Positions 33,362 through 43,313 of a stretch of DNA of 64,000 bases are shown here, piece after piece. A model generated the notes under the pieces. That model saw nothing but the letters and a program-made list of their open reading frames with translations, had not been told where the DNA came from and did no database searches. The translations under genes and the position numbers were made by a program. Position 1 is the stretch's first letter; every line of letters begins with the position of its first letter. This DNA is from Maribacter algarum (ex Zhang et al. 2020) (GTDB taxonomy: Bacteria; Bacteroidota; Bacteroidia; Flavobacteriales; Flavobacteriaceae), in the NCBI RefSeq assembly GCF_005885635.1, contig NZ_VATY01000001.1, positions 248,001-312,000 of the forward strand. Direction: 5' to 3'.

Positions 33362-35305
33362 ATGAAAAGCCCTTATCTGTTATTGGGTATTACATTCCTA
33401 CTATGTAATGTCTTACCTGCACAAAAAAATGTTTCACCTACTCCTGAGCATGTAAATCAAGCGAATTCTCTAAAAGAAATATATGAGGAAGACGATGTGA
33501 TAATTCTTCAAAGCAAGGAGACTGTTCATTTTGGCCAGAACAAATCTAACGACCTTGTAACGGTAAAGCACAAAGCGGAAGAAGAGCTTATGAACATAAG
33601 TGAACGCGCTGATATTCAGAAGTATGTTTTTTACGATAATACTTCTAAAATCACCACTTTCAATACCAGACACCGTAATTCTAAAATAGTTCACTTTCCG
33701 GTAAACGATGAGTTCTATACCAGTGGTAGTATTTTTTACACTGATGCTAGGGTAAAGTACATGAATATAGATTTCCCAGTAAAAGGTTTTAAATATCTAT
33801 ACCACCTAGAAAAAGAATACACCGACTCCAAATATTTTACCCAGATTTCATTGATAGACCAACATCCTATTTTAAACAAATCGGTAACTTTTAACGTACC
33901 AGACTGGCTCGAAGTAGATTTATTGGAATTTAATTTTGAAGGTTATGACATTGAAAAACAAGAAAACTACAATGAAGAATTAAAGGTGACAGAACATACT
34001 TTCATTGTAAAAAATATGCCCTCTGTTGGTGATGAAGAAAATACTCCTGGTCCCTCTAAAATTAACCCTCATGTTCTAGTCGTTGTAAAATCGATGAAAA
34101 AGGATGGGCAAGTTATTACACTGTTCTCAGAGACCAAACAATTGTATAATTGGTATAAATTTTTAGTAGATAGCATGGGCGAAGACCCGACCATATTAAA
34201 ATCTAAAGTGAACCAACTTACCAAAGACGCCGCAACAGATGAGGAAAAAATTAAAAACATATACTACTGGGTTCAAGATAACATACGGTACATAGCCTTC
34301 GAAGATGGAATTGCCGGTTTTAAACCTGACGAATCCCAAAATGTATTTAAAAAGCGATATGGAGATTGCAAGGGGATGGCCAACCTCACCAAAGAAATGC
34401 TTAAAATCGCTGGTTTTGATGCCAGACTTACCTGGATTGGAACCAAAAGAAAAGGAGGGTACGATTATTCCATTCCAAGTTTGGCAGTAGATAATCATAT
34501 GATCTGCACACTTCTTCATAATGGCAAATCTTACTTTTTAGACAGTACTGAAAAATACAATTCTTTTGGTTCCTATGCTGAGAGAATACAAGGTAGACCC
34601 GTATTGATAGAAAATGGGGAAGACTATATCCTAGATAAGGTCCCTGTAGCGGATGTTGCCTTGAACAAAAAAACAACGGCATTGGAACTTCATATCGTTG
34701 GAGAAACTCTTGAAGGTACTGTGCAAAAAGTATACAAAGGAGAAAGCAAAGCAAGCCTTCTTAACGGTTACAATGCCCTTAAAGATCATAATAAGGAAGA
34801 AGCACTAAAGTATTACCTAACCAAAGGAGATAAAAATTGCAGTGTAAATTCAATAGAAACTACTGATTTAGAGGATAGGGATAATGCCATTACCATTTCA
34901 TACGACATTGCATTAAAAAATAAAGTTTCCGAATACGAAGATGACATCTATATTGACCTAGAATACGTCAAACATTTTAAAAATACCGATGTCAGCGAAC
35001 GAAGACACGATCTAGAGTTACCGTATAAGACAAATCTAGAATTTACCACCGTTTTACATCTACCTGAAGGCTATAGAATACAGCATATGCCAGAAAGTAT
35101 TCATAAAGAAACTGATGACTTTATTGTGGACCTTTCGTTTATCGAAAGAGACCGTACAGTTACTTACAAAAAGGAATTTATATTTAAAAATGCAACAATA
35201 ACTAAAGCGTCTTTTTCAGAATGGAATGCCGTTTCTGCAACACTTAAAAAACTCTATAAAGAGCAAATTGTTCTTACCAAAAACCAAAATATAACCACCA
35301 AATGA
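33362..35305 (+). CDS. Secreted DUF3857 / transglutaminase-like protein with intact catalytic triad
   Basis: A 647-residue exported protein (MKSPYLLLGITFLLCNVLPA signal). Residues about 40-240 form a DUF3857 beta-domain; about 280-400 a transglutaminase-like core with C336 in RYGDCKGMANLTKEML, H379 in VDNHMICTL and D394 in KSYFLDSTEKYN; the C-terminal 200 residues form a DUF2569/beta-sandwich-type region. The triad C-H-D is complete, so it may act as a peptidase or amidase in the periplasm. It overlaps the next gene by 4 bp (ATGA) and is its paralogue; the two likely form a complex, by inference. Confidence 0.88.
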   Translation: MKSPYLLLGITFLLCNVLPAQKNVSPTPEHVNQANSLKEIYEEDDVIILQSKETVHFGQNKSNDLVTVKHKAEEELMNISERADIQKYVFYDNTSKITTFNTRHRNSKIVHFPVNDEFYTSGSIFYTDARVKYMNIDFPVKGFKYLYHLEKEYTDSKYFTQISLIDQHPILNKSVTFNVPDWLEVDLLEFNFEGYDIEKQENYNEELKVTEHTFIVKNMPSVGDEENTPGPSKINPHVLVVVKSMKKDGQVITLFSETKQLYNWYKFLVDSMGEDPTILKSKVNQLTKDAATDEEKIKNIYYWVQDNIRYIAFEDGIAGFKPDESQNVFKKRYGDCKGMANLTKEMLKIAGFDARLTWIGTKRKGGYDYSIPSLAVDNHMICTLLHNGKSYFLDSTEKYNSFGSYAERIQGRPVLIENGEDYILDKVPVADVALNKKTTALELHIVGETLEGTVQKVYKGESKASLLNGYNALKDHNKEEALKYYLTKGDKNCSVNSIETTDLEDRDNAITISYDIALKNKVSEYEDDIYIDLEYVKHFKNTDVSERRHDLELPYKTNLEFTTVLHLPEGYRIQHMPESIHKETDDFIVDLSFIERDRTVTYKKEFIFKNATITKASFSEWNAVSATLKKLYKEQIVLTKNQNITTK

Positions 35306-37494
35306 TTAAAAAAGGTATATTATTAATCGTAGCATTCGCATTTTCTTCAGTCTTTATTTTTGCACAAAGCAAAAAGGAGCTAGAGATAAAAGAATCAATA
35401 TGGGGAGAAAGTGATTCTCAAAAAGGCAATATAGAAATCCCTGAAAAATGGCAAAACGAATCTGCCGTCATTCTATATAAGGAATATTTCTATGACTACC
35501 ACAAGTTTGCCAAAAATGTTACTTACCAACATTTCTACAGAAAACGTATCAAGTTATTAGACAAGGCTGCCATTGAAGATTATTCTGAGTTTACATTCAC
35601 GAAAAAATTCGCGATTAAAAGAGGATGGGCTAAAAAAGGGAAAAACTATGTAGGCATCAAAATTATTAAACCAGATGGAACCGAAAAAGAACTGGAAATT
35701 GACAAGGAAGCGGTAAAAACCGATGACGCGTATAAAATTGCTATTTCCGGTCTGGAAAAAGGAGATATTTTAGATTACTATATCTATAGTGTTGAACCTT
35801 TTAGACAATCGAATGGGTATACATTCGAACCAGTTACTAAAATCATTAGTGACGAATATCCTATCAAGAAAATTGCACTTAATTTATATACTGAAAACGA
35901 TTTTTACCTAAAGTTCAATAGTTATAATGGAGCGCCAAAACTGCAGGAAATAGAAACTGATAAAGGAAATGAAAAAAAATATTTTTTAGAAGCGGAAGAT
36001 ATTGATAAAAATGAGTTCCCTTTCTGGTATTATCCTTTGCAAGAATTGCCTCATTATAAATTCCAGATAACTTTTGCTAGAAAAGGATACCATAAGAACG
36101 ATATATTTGAATTCATATCTCCTGAACAAGGAGTGGTGAAAACTATAAATACAAAGGAAGATGTTTTAGATTTATATAAGGTAAAATGGCGTTATGGAAT
36201 AGTTCGCACCATTAAAGAACTGGAAAATTCCTTAAAAGAAAAAGACCTGACCACTGAAGAAAAAGTTCGTGAAGCGTATTACTATTTCAGACATTATTAC
36301 CTAACACAATTTGTTGAGCGCTCCGTTTATGCAAGTGCTAAGATAATTCCTGATATGGTATACGGTTCCACCGCTTATGATGATTACAAGTTTTCTATGG
36401 ACAACACGAATATGATGGGTATTTTCCTCTATAGGGCGAAAATTCCATATAGCATTATTGCGGCTACTCCAAGAAGTTATGGCACTATGGATAATATGCT
36501 TTTTAAAAGTGACCTTACCTCTTTCTTGGCCGTGCCGGTAGATGGTAAAACACTTTACTTACCTCCTCTAGGTTTACATTCCAATATTGGTGAAATACAC
36601 TACGGCTTCGAAAATAGTGATGCCTATAACCTACTTGTAAATATAGAAAAGCACAAAATTCAGGATATTGAACCTCATAAAGTCACTCCATCAGCCTCAG
36701 AAGATAATGGTACAGTAGAGATTAGTACTTTTTCGTTTAATGAGGATATGGATGCCATAGCTGTTAGTAAAACAACAAAGCATCTAGGACATAGTAAAAC
36801 CAGCACTCAAGATGATCTTTTAATGTATTACGACTTTATCTCCGAAGACTACAAAAAATTCGGTAACGAAACATATGTAGATAAGCAGGTAAGAAAGGAA
36901 AAAGATAAAAACCGTATTACGAGCGAAGCAGCAGCATTGGTAAAGAAAATAAAGGAAAACCAAGCTGAATACATCAAAAAGCAAACAGAGGATCAATATG
37001 ATTTTTCAGTAGAAGATCATGAATTTACCATTTCAAATACAGGAAGATATGGTAATAAACAGCCTCTAATTTTAGAGGAAAAGTTTAAAATTACCGAGCA
37101 CTTAATTAAAAAAGCTGGTACTAACTACTTACTAGAAATCGGAAAGCTAATAGGTGGGCAAATCTCTTTGGACGAGGATGACAAAATGCGTACGAACAAC
37201 ATCTATATGTCATACCCCAGGTCATTTAAAAACACCCTTGAATTCAATATTCCCGCCGGATATAGTGTTGAAGGTCTCGATAAGCTTAATACAAAAATCG
37301 AAAACGAAACTGGTGGTTTTGTAAGTACCGCAGAAGTAGTAGGGGGTATACTTAAAATTAATACTAATAAATACTATAGAAACTACTACGAGCCAAATGC
37401 TAATTGGAACAAAATGGTAGATTTTCTTGAAGCATCATATCAATTTACCCAAGAAAAAATAATGCTGAAAAAAGTTACAACCACTGCAAAGTAA
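35302..37494 (+). CDS. Secreted DUF3857 / transglutaminase-like protein lacking the catalytic cysteine
   Basis: A 730-residue exported protein (signal MIKKGILLIVAFAFSSVFIFAQ). DUF3857 region about 60-270 (IIKPDGTEKELEI, EKGDILDYYIYSVEPFRQSN), transglutaminase-like core about 320-430 in which the position of the catalytic cysteine is N368 (FSMDNTNMMGIFLYRA, compared with RYGDCKGMANLTKEML in the preceding protein), so probably inactive as an enzyme. The C-terminal part carries the beta-domain typical of the family. It starts inside the upstream stop (ATGA), so the two proteins are made together. Confidence 0.88.
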   Translation: MIKKGILLIVAFAFSSVFIFAQSKKELEIKESIWGESDSQKGNIEIPEKWQNESAVILYKEYFYDYHKFAKNVTYQHFYRKRIKLLDKAAIEDYSEFTFTKKFAIKRGWAKKGKNYVGIKIIKPDGTEKELEIDKEAVKTDDAYKIAISGLEKGDILDYYIYSVEPFRQSNGYTFEPVTKIISDEYPIKKIALNLYTENDFYLKFNSYNGAPKLQEIETDKGNEKKYFLEAEDIDKNEFPFWYYPLQELPHYKFQITFARKGYHKNDIFEFISPEQGVVKTINTKEDVLDLYKVKWRYGIVRTIKELENSLKEKDLTTEEKVREAYYYFRHYYLTQFVERSVYASAKIIPDMVYGSTAYDDYKFSMDNTNMMGIFLYRAKIPYSIIAATPRSYGTMDNMLFKSDLTSFLAVPVDGKTLYLPPLGLHSNIGEIHYGFENSDAYNLLVNIEKHKIQDIEPHKVTPSASEDNGTVEISTFSFNEDMDAIAVSKTTKHLGHSKTSTQDDLLMYYDFISEDYKKFGNETYVDKQVRKEKDKNRITSEAAALVKKIKENQAEYIKKQTEDQYDFSVEDHEFTISNTGRYGNKQPLILEEKFKITEHLIKKAGTNYLLEIGKLIGGQISLDEDDKMRTNNIYMSYPRSFKNTLEFNIPAGYSVEGLDKLNTKIENETGGFVSTAEVVGGILKINTNKYYRNYYEPNANWNKMVDFLEASYQFTQEKIMLKKVTTTAK

Positions 37495-37498
37495 GGAG

Positions 37499-39286
37499 TT
37501 ACATTCTTTCAGGAACATCTATACCTAAAAGTCTAAACCCAGATTCAATTACCTCGCTTACCTTTTTCGAAAGCTGTACACGAAGTACTTTCTGTTTCTC
37601 ATTGGTTTCACCAAGAATAGAAATTTGTTGGTAAAAAGAATTGAATTCTTTAACTAAGTCATATACGTAATTGGCAATCAAAGCCGGACTGTAATGCGCG
37701 GCTGCCAATTGAATCGTTTCAGGGAAAATCTGTAGTTGTTTGATGAGTTCTTTTTCCTTTGGATGTAATTCTTCTGTCGCCTCTAGTGGAGTCGAGAGGT
37801 CAACATTCGTGTCCTTCGCTTTTCTCAATATCGATTGAATACGAGCATAGGTATATTGAATAAACGGACCCGTATTCCCTTGAAAATCTACTGATTCTTC
37901 AGGATTAAAAAGAATTCGTTTTTTAGGGTCTACCTTTAGAAGATAGTATTTCAAAGCTCCAAGCCCAACCATTTTGTAGAGAACTTGTTTTTCTTCATGG
38001 GAGTATTCTTCTAACTTACCTAATTCTTCGGATAATTCTCGTGCGGTAGCAGTCATGTCAACCATCAAATCATCAGCATCGACTACCGTACCTTCTCGAC
38101 TTTTCATTTTCCCGCTGGGGAGATCAACCATTCCATAACTTAAATGGTGTAATTGTTCTGCCCAAGAAAAACCAAGTTTCTTCAAAATCAGAAACAATAC
38201 TTTAAAATGGTAATCTTGTTCATTACCCACGGTATAGACCATTCCGTTAATATCCGGATAGTCCTTTACACGTTGAATTGCCGTACCAATATCTTGGGTC
38301 ATATAAACTGCAGTACCATCCGAACGCAAGACTATTTTCTCGTCTAAACCTTCATCGGTTAAATCTATCCAAACACTGCCGTCATCTTTTTTGTAGAAAA
38401 CACCTCTTTTTAATCCATCAGCCACAAAATCCTTTCCCAGCAAATAGGTATTACTTTCGTAATAAAGTTTGTCAAAATCGACACCCATGTTCTTATAGGT
38501 TTCTTCGAAACCTTTATAGACCCAGCCATTCATTTTTTTCCACAGGGATACTACTTCTTTGTCGCCGGTCTCCCATTTCTGAAGCATTTCTTGTGCTTCC
38601 AATAGAATGGGTGCTTCCTTGACAGCCACTTTTTCTTCAACGCCGTCTGCCATCATTTGAGCAATTTCTTCTTTGTAAGCTTTATCAAAAGCTACATAGT
38701 AATTCCCAACTAGCTTATCACCTTTTAATCCAGTACTTTCTGGAGTCTCGCCATTTCCAAAACGCTGCCAAGCCAACATACTTTTACAAATATGAATACC
38801 TCTATCGTTTATGATTTGGGCTTTGTATACTTTCTTTCCTGAAGCTTTTAAAATCTCTGCAACGGAATATCCTAAGAGATTGTTTCTTATATGGCCTAAG
38901 TGAAGCGGTTTGTTTGTGTTAGGAGATGAATACTCAACCATTATGGCGTCTTTAGCACTTTCTTTCACCAATCCGAAATCAGATAAATCTTTGATTCCAT
39001 TAAAGAAATCAAGGTAAAAAGAATCACTAATCACCAAATTCAAAAACCCTTTAACCACATTATAACCAGATACTTCGGCAACCTCATCTTTCAAGTAGGC
39101 TCCAAGTTGCTCTCCTATCTGTACAGGATTACCTTTCAAGACGCGTAACATAGGAAAAACGACCACAGTAATATCACCTTCAAAATCTTTGCGTGTTGGC
39201 TGAAACTCTACAGATGGTAATTCCGCATCAAAAATAGACCGCGCAGCTACTTTTACTTTAGTTTCTAAAATAGTGTGAATGCTCAT
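37499..39286 (-). CDS. argS: Arginyl-tRNA synthetase
   Basis: A 595-residue class I aminoacyl-tRNA synthetase charging tRNA-Arg. HIGH-like motif is HLGH in SSPNTNKPLHLGHIRNNLLG, the KMSKS-equivalent is in GKMKSREGTVVDADDL, and the C-terminal DALR anticodon-binding domain contains NYVYDLVKEFNSFYQ and ends with LLGIDVPERM. Full family length. It is convergent with the DUF3857 pair (4 bp between stops). A perfect -7 box lies 21 bp upstream of the ATG. Confidence 0.97.
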   Translation of the reverse strand: MSIHTILETKVKVAARSIFDAELPSVEFQPTRKDFEGDITVVVFPMLRVLKGNPVQIGEQLGAYLKDEVAEVSGYNVVKGFLNLVISDSFYLDFFNGIKDLSDFGLVKESAKDAIMVEYSSPNTNKPLHLGHIRNNLLGYSVAEILKASGKKVYKAQIINDRGIHICKSMLAWQRFGNGETPESTGLKGDKLVGNYYVAFDKAYKEEIAQMMADGVEEKVAVKEAPILLEAQEMLQKWETGDKEVVSLWKKMNGWVYKGFEETYKNMGVDFDKLYYESNTYLLGKDFVADGLKRGVFYKKDDGSVWIDLTDEGLDEKIVLRSDGTAVYMTQDIGTAIQRVKDYPDINGMVYTVGNEQDYHFKVLFLILKKLGFSWAEQLHHLSYGMVDLPSGKMKSREGTVVDADDLMVDMTATARELSEELGKLEEYSHEEKQVLYKMVGLGALKYYLLKVDPKKRILFNPEESVDFQGNTGPFIQYTYARIQSILRKAKDTNVDLSTPLEATEELHPKEKELIKQLQIFPETIQLAAAHYSPALIANYVYDLVKEFNSFYQQISILGETNEKQKVLRVQLSKKVSEVIESGFRLLGIDVPERM

Positions 39287-39307
39287 TGTGTTGGGTTTCT
39301 AAGCTTG

Positions 39308-39315
39308 CAAAACTA
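39308..39315 (-). promoter_or_regulatory. -7 promoter box of argS
   Basis: Minus-strand TAGTTTTG, exact TAnnTTTG, 21 bp upstream of the argS ATG at 39286. No clear -33 element at 19 bp. Confidence 0.45.
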
Positions 39316-39452
39316 AGCATTTTTTGCGCCTTTTAGGTAATCAAGCTCCGGGCGATCCTCAGTACATTTTAAATCTAAATTATCAAGTCAAATCTACGAG
39401 CTATTTCAATGCCTTCATGAGTTTTACTTAACTTTAGAAAAAACTAGTATTT

Positions 39453-39806
39453 ATGGAACATATGCAAATCGCGGTTCCGGTATTGGCTTCGTTAAATATT
39501 GACAGAACCGTTGAATTTTATCAAACCAAACTCGGCTTTAACCGTATTGGGTATAAAGACAAAGATTATGCAGTAGTATGTCGTGATAAAATAGAAATCC
39601 ATTTTTGGAAGTGCAACAATAAGATTCATCCCAAGAATACAAGTTGCTACATTCGTGTAAAGGATGTTGATGGGCTTTATGAAGAAATGAAACAAGCAGG
39701 TGTTGTGCACCCCAATGGCCCCTTAACTGACCAACCCTGGAACATTCGTGAGTTTGCCATTTTAGATGAGGACGGTAATATGATAAAATTCGGAGAAAAC
39801 CTCTAG
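39453..39806 (+). CDS. VOC family protein, bleomycin-resistance-like
   Basis: A 117-residue protein with the two-module VOC fold: VLASLNIDRTVEFYQTKLGFNRIG, KIEIHFWKCNNK, DQPWNIREFAILDEDGNMIKFGE. The layout matches bleomycin-binding/glyoxalase-like proteins that sequester rather than degrade a ligand; ligand unknown. It heads a four-gene plus-strand operon (gap of 2 bp to the next gene). A near -7 box (TAACTTTA) is upstream. Confidence 0.8.
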   Translation: MEHMQIAVPVLASLNIDRTVEFYQTKLGFNRIGYKDKDYAVVCRDKIEIHFWKCNNKIHPKNTSCYIRVKDVDGLYEEMKQAGVVHPNGPLTDQPWNIREFAILDEDGNMIKFGENL

Positions 39807-39808
39807 AC

Positions 39809-40234
39809 ATGCTCTTAAACGTATCATATAACAATAAAGAAGTTACACGCAAAGTAGATAAGGCTGTTGGTAAACCCTTTACATTGAAAGAGCGCTGGAA
39901 AATGAACGGTATTGGTTCACCAAAACTTTTCATAACAGAAACCAGCGTTGAAATAAACAACCTGCTTATTTTAGATAACAACACCAACTCCTGCAATATT
40001 GAAATGCGCCCCGAAGGAATTATCGTTCGGTTTAGATCTTTATTAGAAACTTTTGCATTGGTAATCCCCTATTACAAACTCACAGTATACAAAGGTGATT
40101 TTGCCATCTATTCTATATATAGAGACAATCACTTCATCAAAGTAAAATCAGACACAAAGGCGATTCAAAAGTACTTTCGTAAAATGTTGGATTTTAAGGC
40201 AGACAATACACCTACATCCATTGGAGACTTATGA
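39809..40234 (+). CDS. Conserved hypothetical protein
   Basis: A 141-residue cytoplasmic protein, no signal or membrane segment. Features: MLLNVSYNNKEVTRKVDKAV, SPKLFITETSVEINNLLILDNN, GIIVRFRSLLETFALVIPYYKL, HFIKVKSDTKAIQKYFRKML; the middle is predicted beta-rich like a PH-type or similar barrel. I do not recognise the family. It begins 2 bp after the VOC gene and overlaps the SDR gene by 4 bp (ATGA), so is translationally coupled to both. Confidence 0.75.
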   Translation: MLLNVSYNNKEVTRKVDKAVGKPFTLKERWKMNGIGSPKLFITETSVEINNLLILDNNTNSCNIEMRPEGIIVRFRSLLETFALVIPYYKLTVYKGDFAIYSIYRDNHFIKVKSDTKAIQKYFRKMLDFKADNTPTSIGDL

Positions 40235-41655
40235 AAATACTCATTACAGGTGCAAATGGTTATATTGGAATGCGATTGCTTCCTATGTTACTTGATTTAG
40301 GACATGAGATTGTCTGCACCGTTCGTGATGCCGAGCGTTTATCGGTAGATAAAGAAACGCGAAACAAAATTCAGGTCCTGGAAATTGATTTTTTACAGGA
40401 TGTTGTCGTGGGAAAAATTCCGGATGATATCGATGTTGCCTATTTTCTTATCCATTCAATGAGTAGCTCTACTTCAGACTTCGATGAGATGGAAGCCATT
40501 ACAGCCAGAAATTTCAATAGGTATCTCGATGGTACATCAGTAAAACAGGTTATCTATTTGAGCGGTATTGTCAACGATGAAAACCTTTCGAAACATTTAT
40601 GGTCACGAAAGAATGTCGAGCAGATATTGTCTGAAGGTCCATTTAAACTTACAGTTCTTAAAGCCGGAATTATCGTAGGTTCTGGTAGTTCTTCTTTTGA
40701 AATTATTCGGGATTTATGTGAAAAACTCCCTTTTATGATTACCCCGAAATGGGTGCTTACCAAAACGCAGCCCATCGCCATTCGTGATGTTATGAACTTT
40801 CTGGTCGGGGTTTTGGGTAATGAAAATACCTATGACCATTCTTTTGATATCGCAGGGCCCAATGTTTTGACCTACAAACAAATGCTACAGCAATATGCCA
40901 AAGCAAGGGGTTTTAAAAACTGGATAGTTACAGTACCTATTATGACTCCGAAGCTGTCCTCATATTGGTTATATTTTGTGACCTCAACTTCTTACAAACT
41001 TGCACTTAACTTGGTAGACAGCATGAAAATCGAGGTAATAGCAAAAGATAAACGATTAGAAGAGTTACTGAATGTCAAAACCCATACCTACGGCGAAGCC
41101 ATTGATATGGCCTTTAAAAAAATTGCTCAAAATCAAGTGGTTAGCAGTTGGAAAGATAGCATGGTCAGTGGTCGTTTTCGACAAGACTTGGAAAAATATA
41201 TTCAAGTCCCAAAATTCGGGGTTTTAAAGGATCAGCAAAAACGTAATGTACTTAATCAAGAAGCCGTACTCGAGAATATTTGGAGCATAGGCGGCGAAAA
41301 AGGATGGTATTATGGAAATTGGTTATGGAAAATTAGAGGCTTCTTAGATAAAGTTTCTGGGGGCGTTGGCTTACGAAGAGGAAGAACGCATCCTGATAAG
41401 CTAAACCCTGGAGATGCCTTAGATTTTTGGCGTGTTCTTTTGGCGGACAAAAAAGGCAAACGATTACTGCTTTTCGCAGAAATGAAACTACCTGGAGAAG
41501 CATGGTTGGAATTCAAAATCGATGATAATAACGTTTTACATCAAACAGCTACATTTAGGCCAAAGGGCTTAAGAGGTCGTTTGTATTGGTATAGCATCGT
41601 TCCTTTTCATTATTTTATCTTTGGGGGAATGATTAGAAACATTGCCAAAACTTAA
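40231..41655 (+). CDS. SDR family NAD(P)-binding protein with C-terminal DUF2867 domain
   Basis: A 474-residue cytoplasmic protein. The N-terminal half is an atypical short-chain dehydrogenase: nucleotide-binding ITGANGYIGMRLLPMLLD, VIYLSGIVNDENLS, KLTVLKAGIIVGSGSSSFE. The C-terminal part (about 330-474) is the DUF2867-type beta-barrel (DFWRVLLADKKGKRLLLFAEMKLPG, LRGRLYWYSIVPFHYFIFGGM). Such fusions are widespread; activity is unknown, though a role in redox of a lipid or quinone is conceivable. Four-base overlap with the preceding gene. Confidence 0.88.
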   Translation: MKILITGANGYIGMRLLPMLLDLGHEIVCTVRDAERLSVDKETRNKIQVLEIDFLQDVVVGKIPDDIDVAYFLIHSMSSSTSDFDEMEAITARNFNRYLDGTSVKQVIYLSGIVNDENLSKHLWSRKNVEQILSEGPFKLTVLKAGIIVGSGSSSFEIIRDLCEKLPFMITPKWVLTKTQPIAIRDVMNFLVGVLGNENTYDHSFDIAGPNVLTYKQMLQQYAKARGFKNWIVTVPIMTPKLSSYWLYFVTSTSYKLALNLVDSMKIEVIAKDKRLEELLNVKTHTYGEAIDMAFKKIAQNQVVSSWKDSMVSGRFRQDLEKYIQVPKFGVLKDQQKRNVLNQEAVLENIWSIGGEKGWYYGNWLWKIRGFLDKVSGGVGLRRGRTHPDKLNPGDALDFWRVLLADKKGKRLLLFAEMKLPGEAWLEFKIDDNNVLHQTATFRPKGLRGRLYWYSIVPFHYFIFGGMIRNIAKT

Positions 41656-41658
41656 ATC

Positions 41659-42600
41659 TTGTATTTGAAGTACAAAACTCTTTTCATATTTCTGTTTTAC
41701 GTTATTTTACTTCAAGCCCAAAAGGAAAAATTAACGGTAAAAGATTATGGCTTTCAAATTACAGAGATGGGTATTCCAAAAAGAGCACCGTCGGGCTATG
41801 AGTCTATTTTGACGGTCAAATTAAACAAGCCTCTCTATCCAAAGAAAGCGTACGAAGTTGGTTTTTGGATTATCGGACGACAACTTCGTAATCAAGGGTA
41901 TTCCTATCCAATAAACATTTTCCCCTCTAATTTCATGGGTCCTGTGAATGGACAAGTTTTTGATCAAGTGGAATCCATTGAAATTCTTCCAGCGCTCAAA
42001 GTATTACCACCACCTAGTTATAGTGGTCGCGGTCATTTTACCTTTGTTATTCGACCCGACACCATTTACAACTATATAACGATAGCATTAAAAAATAGCG
42101 ATTGGGGACGTTCTCCCATTAACTTTAGTAAAGATGTTACCGTTACCGGAGTTTTTGTACGACCCTTTACCGAAAAGCAAAAAGAAGAAGATAAAATCAT
42201 CGAAAACAATGAACGAATAATTATTCCTGAAGAAACACTTCCTAATAAAATTGCAGAACGAGTATTGATTGACAGTAAAAAGAGCTATTCAATTTCCGAA
42301 CGGATTATTTCAATAGGCTTATATGATCATCGAAACATAGACAAAGACCGAGTAACTATTTATCACAATGACAAAATAGTCGTTCAAAATCTGGAGTTAA
42401 AGCGAAAGAAAAAAATGTTTGAGATTAGATTGGAGCCTGGTGCAAACCGGATTACGCTTCATGCTAAAAACCTAGGGGAAGTAGCTCCGAACACCGCTGC
42501 AATTTTGATCAAAACCAAAACACAAGAATATGAAGCAGTGCTGGCTTCAGATTTAGGTCAGAGTCAATACTTCACGCTCATATATAAACAAAATAAGTAG
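41659..42600 (+). CDS. Secreted protein of unknown function, non-ATG start
   Basis: A 313-residue exported protein with signal sequence LKYKTLFIFLFYVILLQAQ. The start is TTG at 41659 or the TTG at 41665, there being no ATG in frame before the signal. The first part (about 20-175) is beta-rich (DYGFQITEMGIPKRAPSGY); the C-terminal part (about 205-313), GLYDHRNIDKDRVTIYHND to APNTAAILIKTK, is a domain I recall from many Bacteroidota secreted proteins, function unknown. Located 3 bp after the SDR gene, so probably last in its operon. Confidence 0.75.
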   Translation: MYLKYKTLFIFLFYVILLQAQKEKLTVKDYGFQITEMGIPKRAPSGYESILTVKLNKPLYPKKAYEVGFWIIGRQLRNQGYSYPINIFPSNFMGPVNGQVFDQVESIEILPALKVLPPPSYSGRGHFTFVIRPDTIYNYITIALKNSDWGRSPINFSKDVTVTGVFVRPFTEKQKEEDKIIENNERIIIPEETLPNKIAERVLIDSKKSYSISERIISIGLYDHRNIDKDRVTIYHNDKIVVQNLELKRKKKMFEIRLEPGANRITLHAKNLGEVAPNTAAILIKTKTQEYEAVLASDLGQSQYFTLIYKQNK

Positions 42601-42611
42601 CCAAAGGACTT

Positions 42612-43313
42612 TTACCCCTTTAAAAAGGCCTGTACCTGATTTCGGTAGCTCTCGCTAATCGGAATTTCAATTTTTCCAATTTCAACATCCTGTTTGGTAT
42701 AGGCGATTACTTTATTAGCATTGACAATATAAGAACGGTGTGTGCGAACGAACCTATTATCCAAAAGCCCTTCAAAGGAAGTCATACTATGCTTCACTAA
42801 ATGATTACTCTCAGGAGTTACAATCTTGATGTAGTCCTTTACACTTTCTATGTATAAGATATCTTTGAAAAATACTTTGACCTGCTTCCTATCTTTTCGA
42901 ACAAATATATGGTTTTTGGGTATTTCTTTGACTTCGCTTGGTGTTTCGATTTTCGACTGTTGTTGCTCCAGAAATTTCTCAATGGCCTTGAAAAACCTTC
43001 CGAAGGTTATTGGTTTTAATAAATAATCGACGGCGTTAAGTTCAAATCCATCTAATGCATAGTCGCGATATGCCGTAGTGAAAATTACTTTCGGTTTTTG
43101 AATGAGATTAGCGAAAAATTCAGTGCCCGTCAATACCGGCATTTCAATATCCAGAAAAAGCAAATCCACATTTTCGGTTTTTAAAATTTTACTCGCCTCA
43201 ATCGCACTTTGACAAGAAGCAACTACCTTGAAATTCTCCAATTGCGAGATATGATTTTCGATTAGCCTTCTCGCCAAATCTTCATCGTCCACAACAACAC
43301 AAGTATATATCAT
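42612..43313 (-). CDS. LytTR family response regulator
   Basis: A 233-residue cytoplasmic transcription regulator. Receiver domain 1-118 with the phosphoacceptor D55 in LLFLDIEMP, acidic pocket DDED and lysine in YLLKPITFG; LytTR DNA-binding domain about 135-233 with DILYIESVKDYIKIVT, LVKHSMTSFEGLL, FVRTHRSYIVNANKVIAY. It overlaps its histidine kinase by 4 bp. The DNA it binds is probably the repeat cluster at 44421-44515 upstream of the divergent receptor gene. Confidence 0.93.
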   Translation of the reverse strand: MIYTCVVVDDEDLARRLIENHISQLENFKVVASCQSAIEASKILKTENVDLLFLDIEMPVLTGTEFFANLIQKPKVIFTTAYRDYALDGFELNAVDYLLKPITFGRFFKAIEKFLEQQQSKIETPSEVKEIPKNHIFVRKDRKQVKVFFKDILYIESVKDYIKIVTPESNHLVKHSMTSFEGLLDNRFVRTHRSYIVNANKVIAYTKQDVEIGKIEIPISESYRNQVQAFLKG

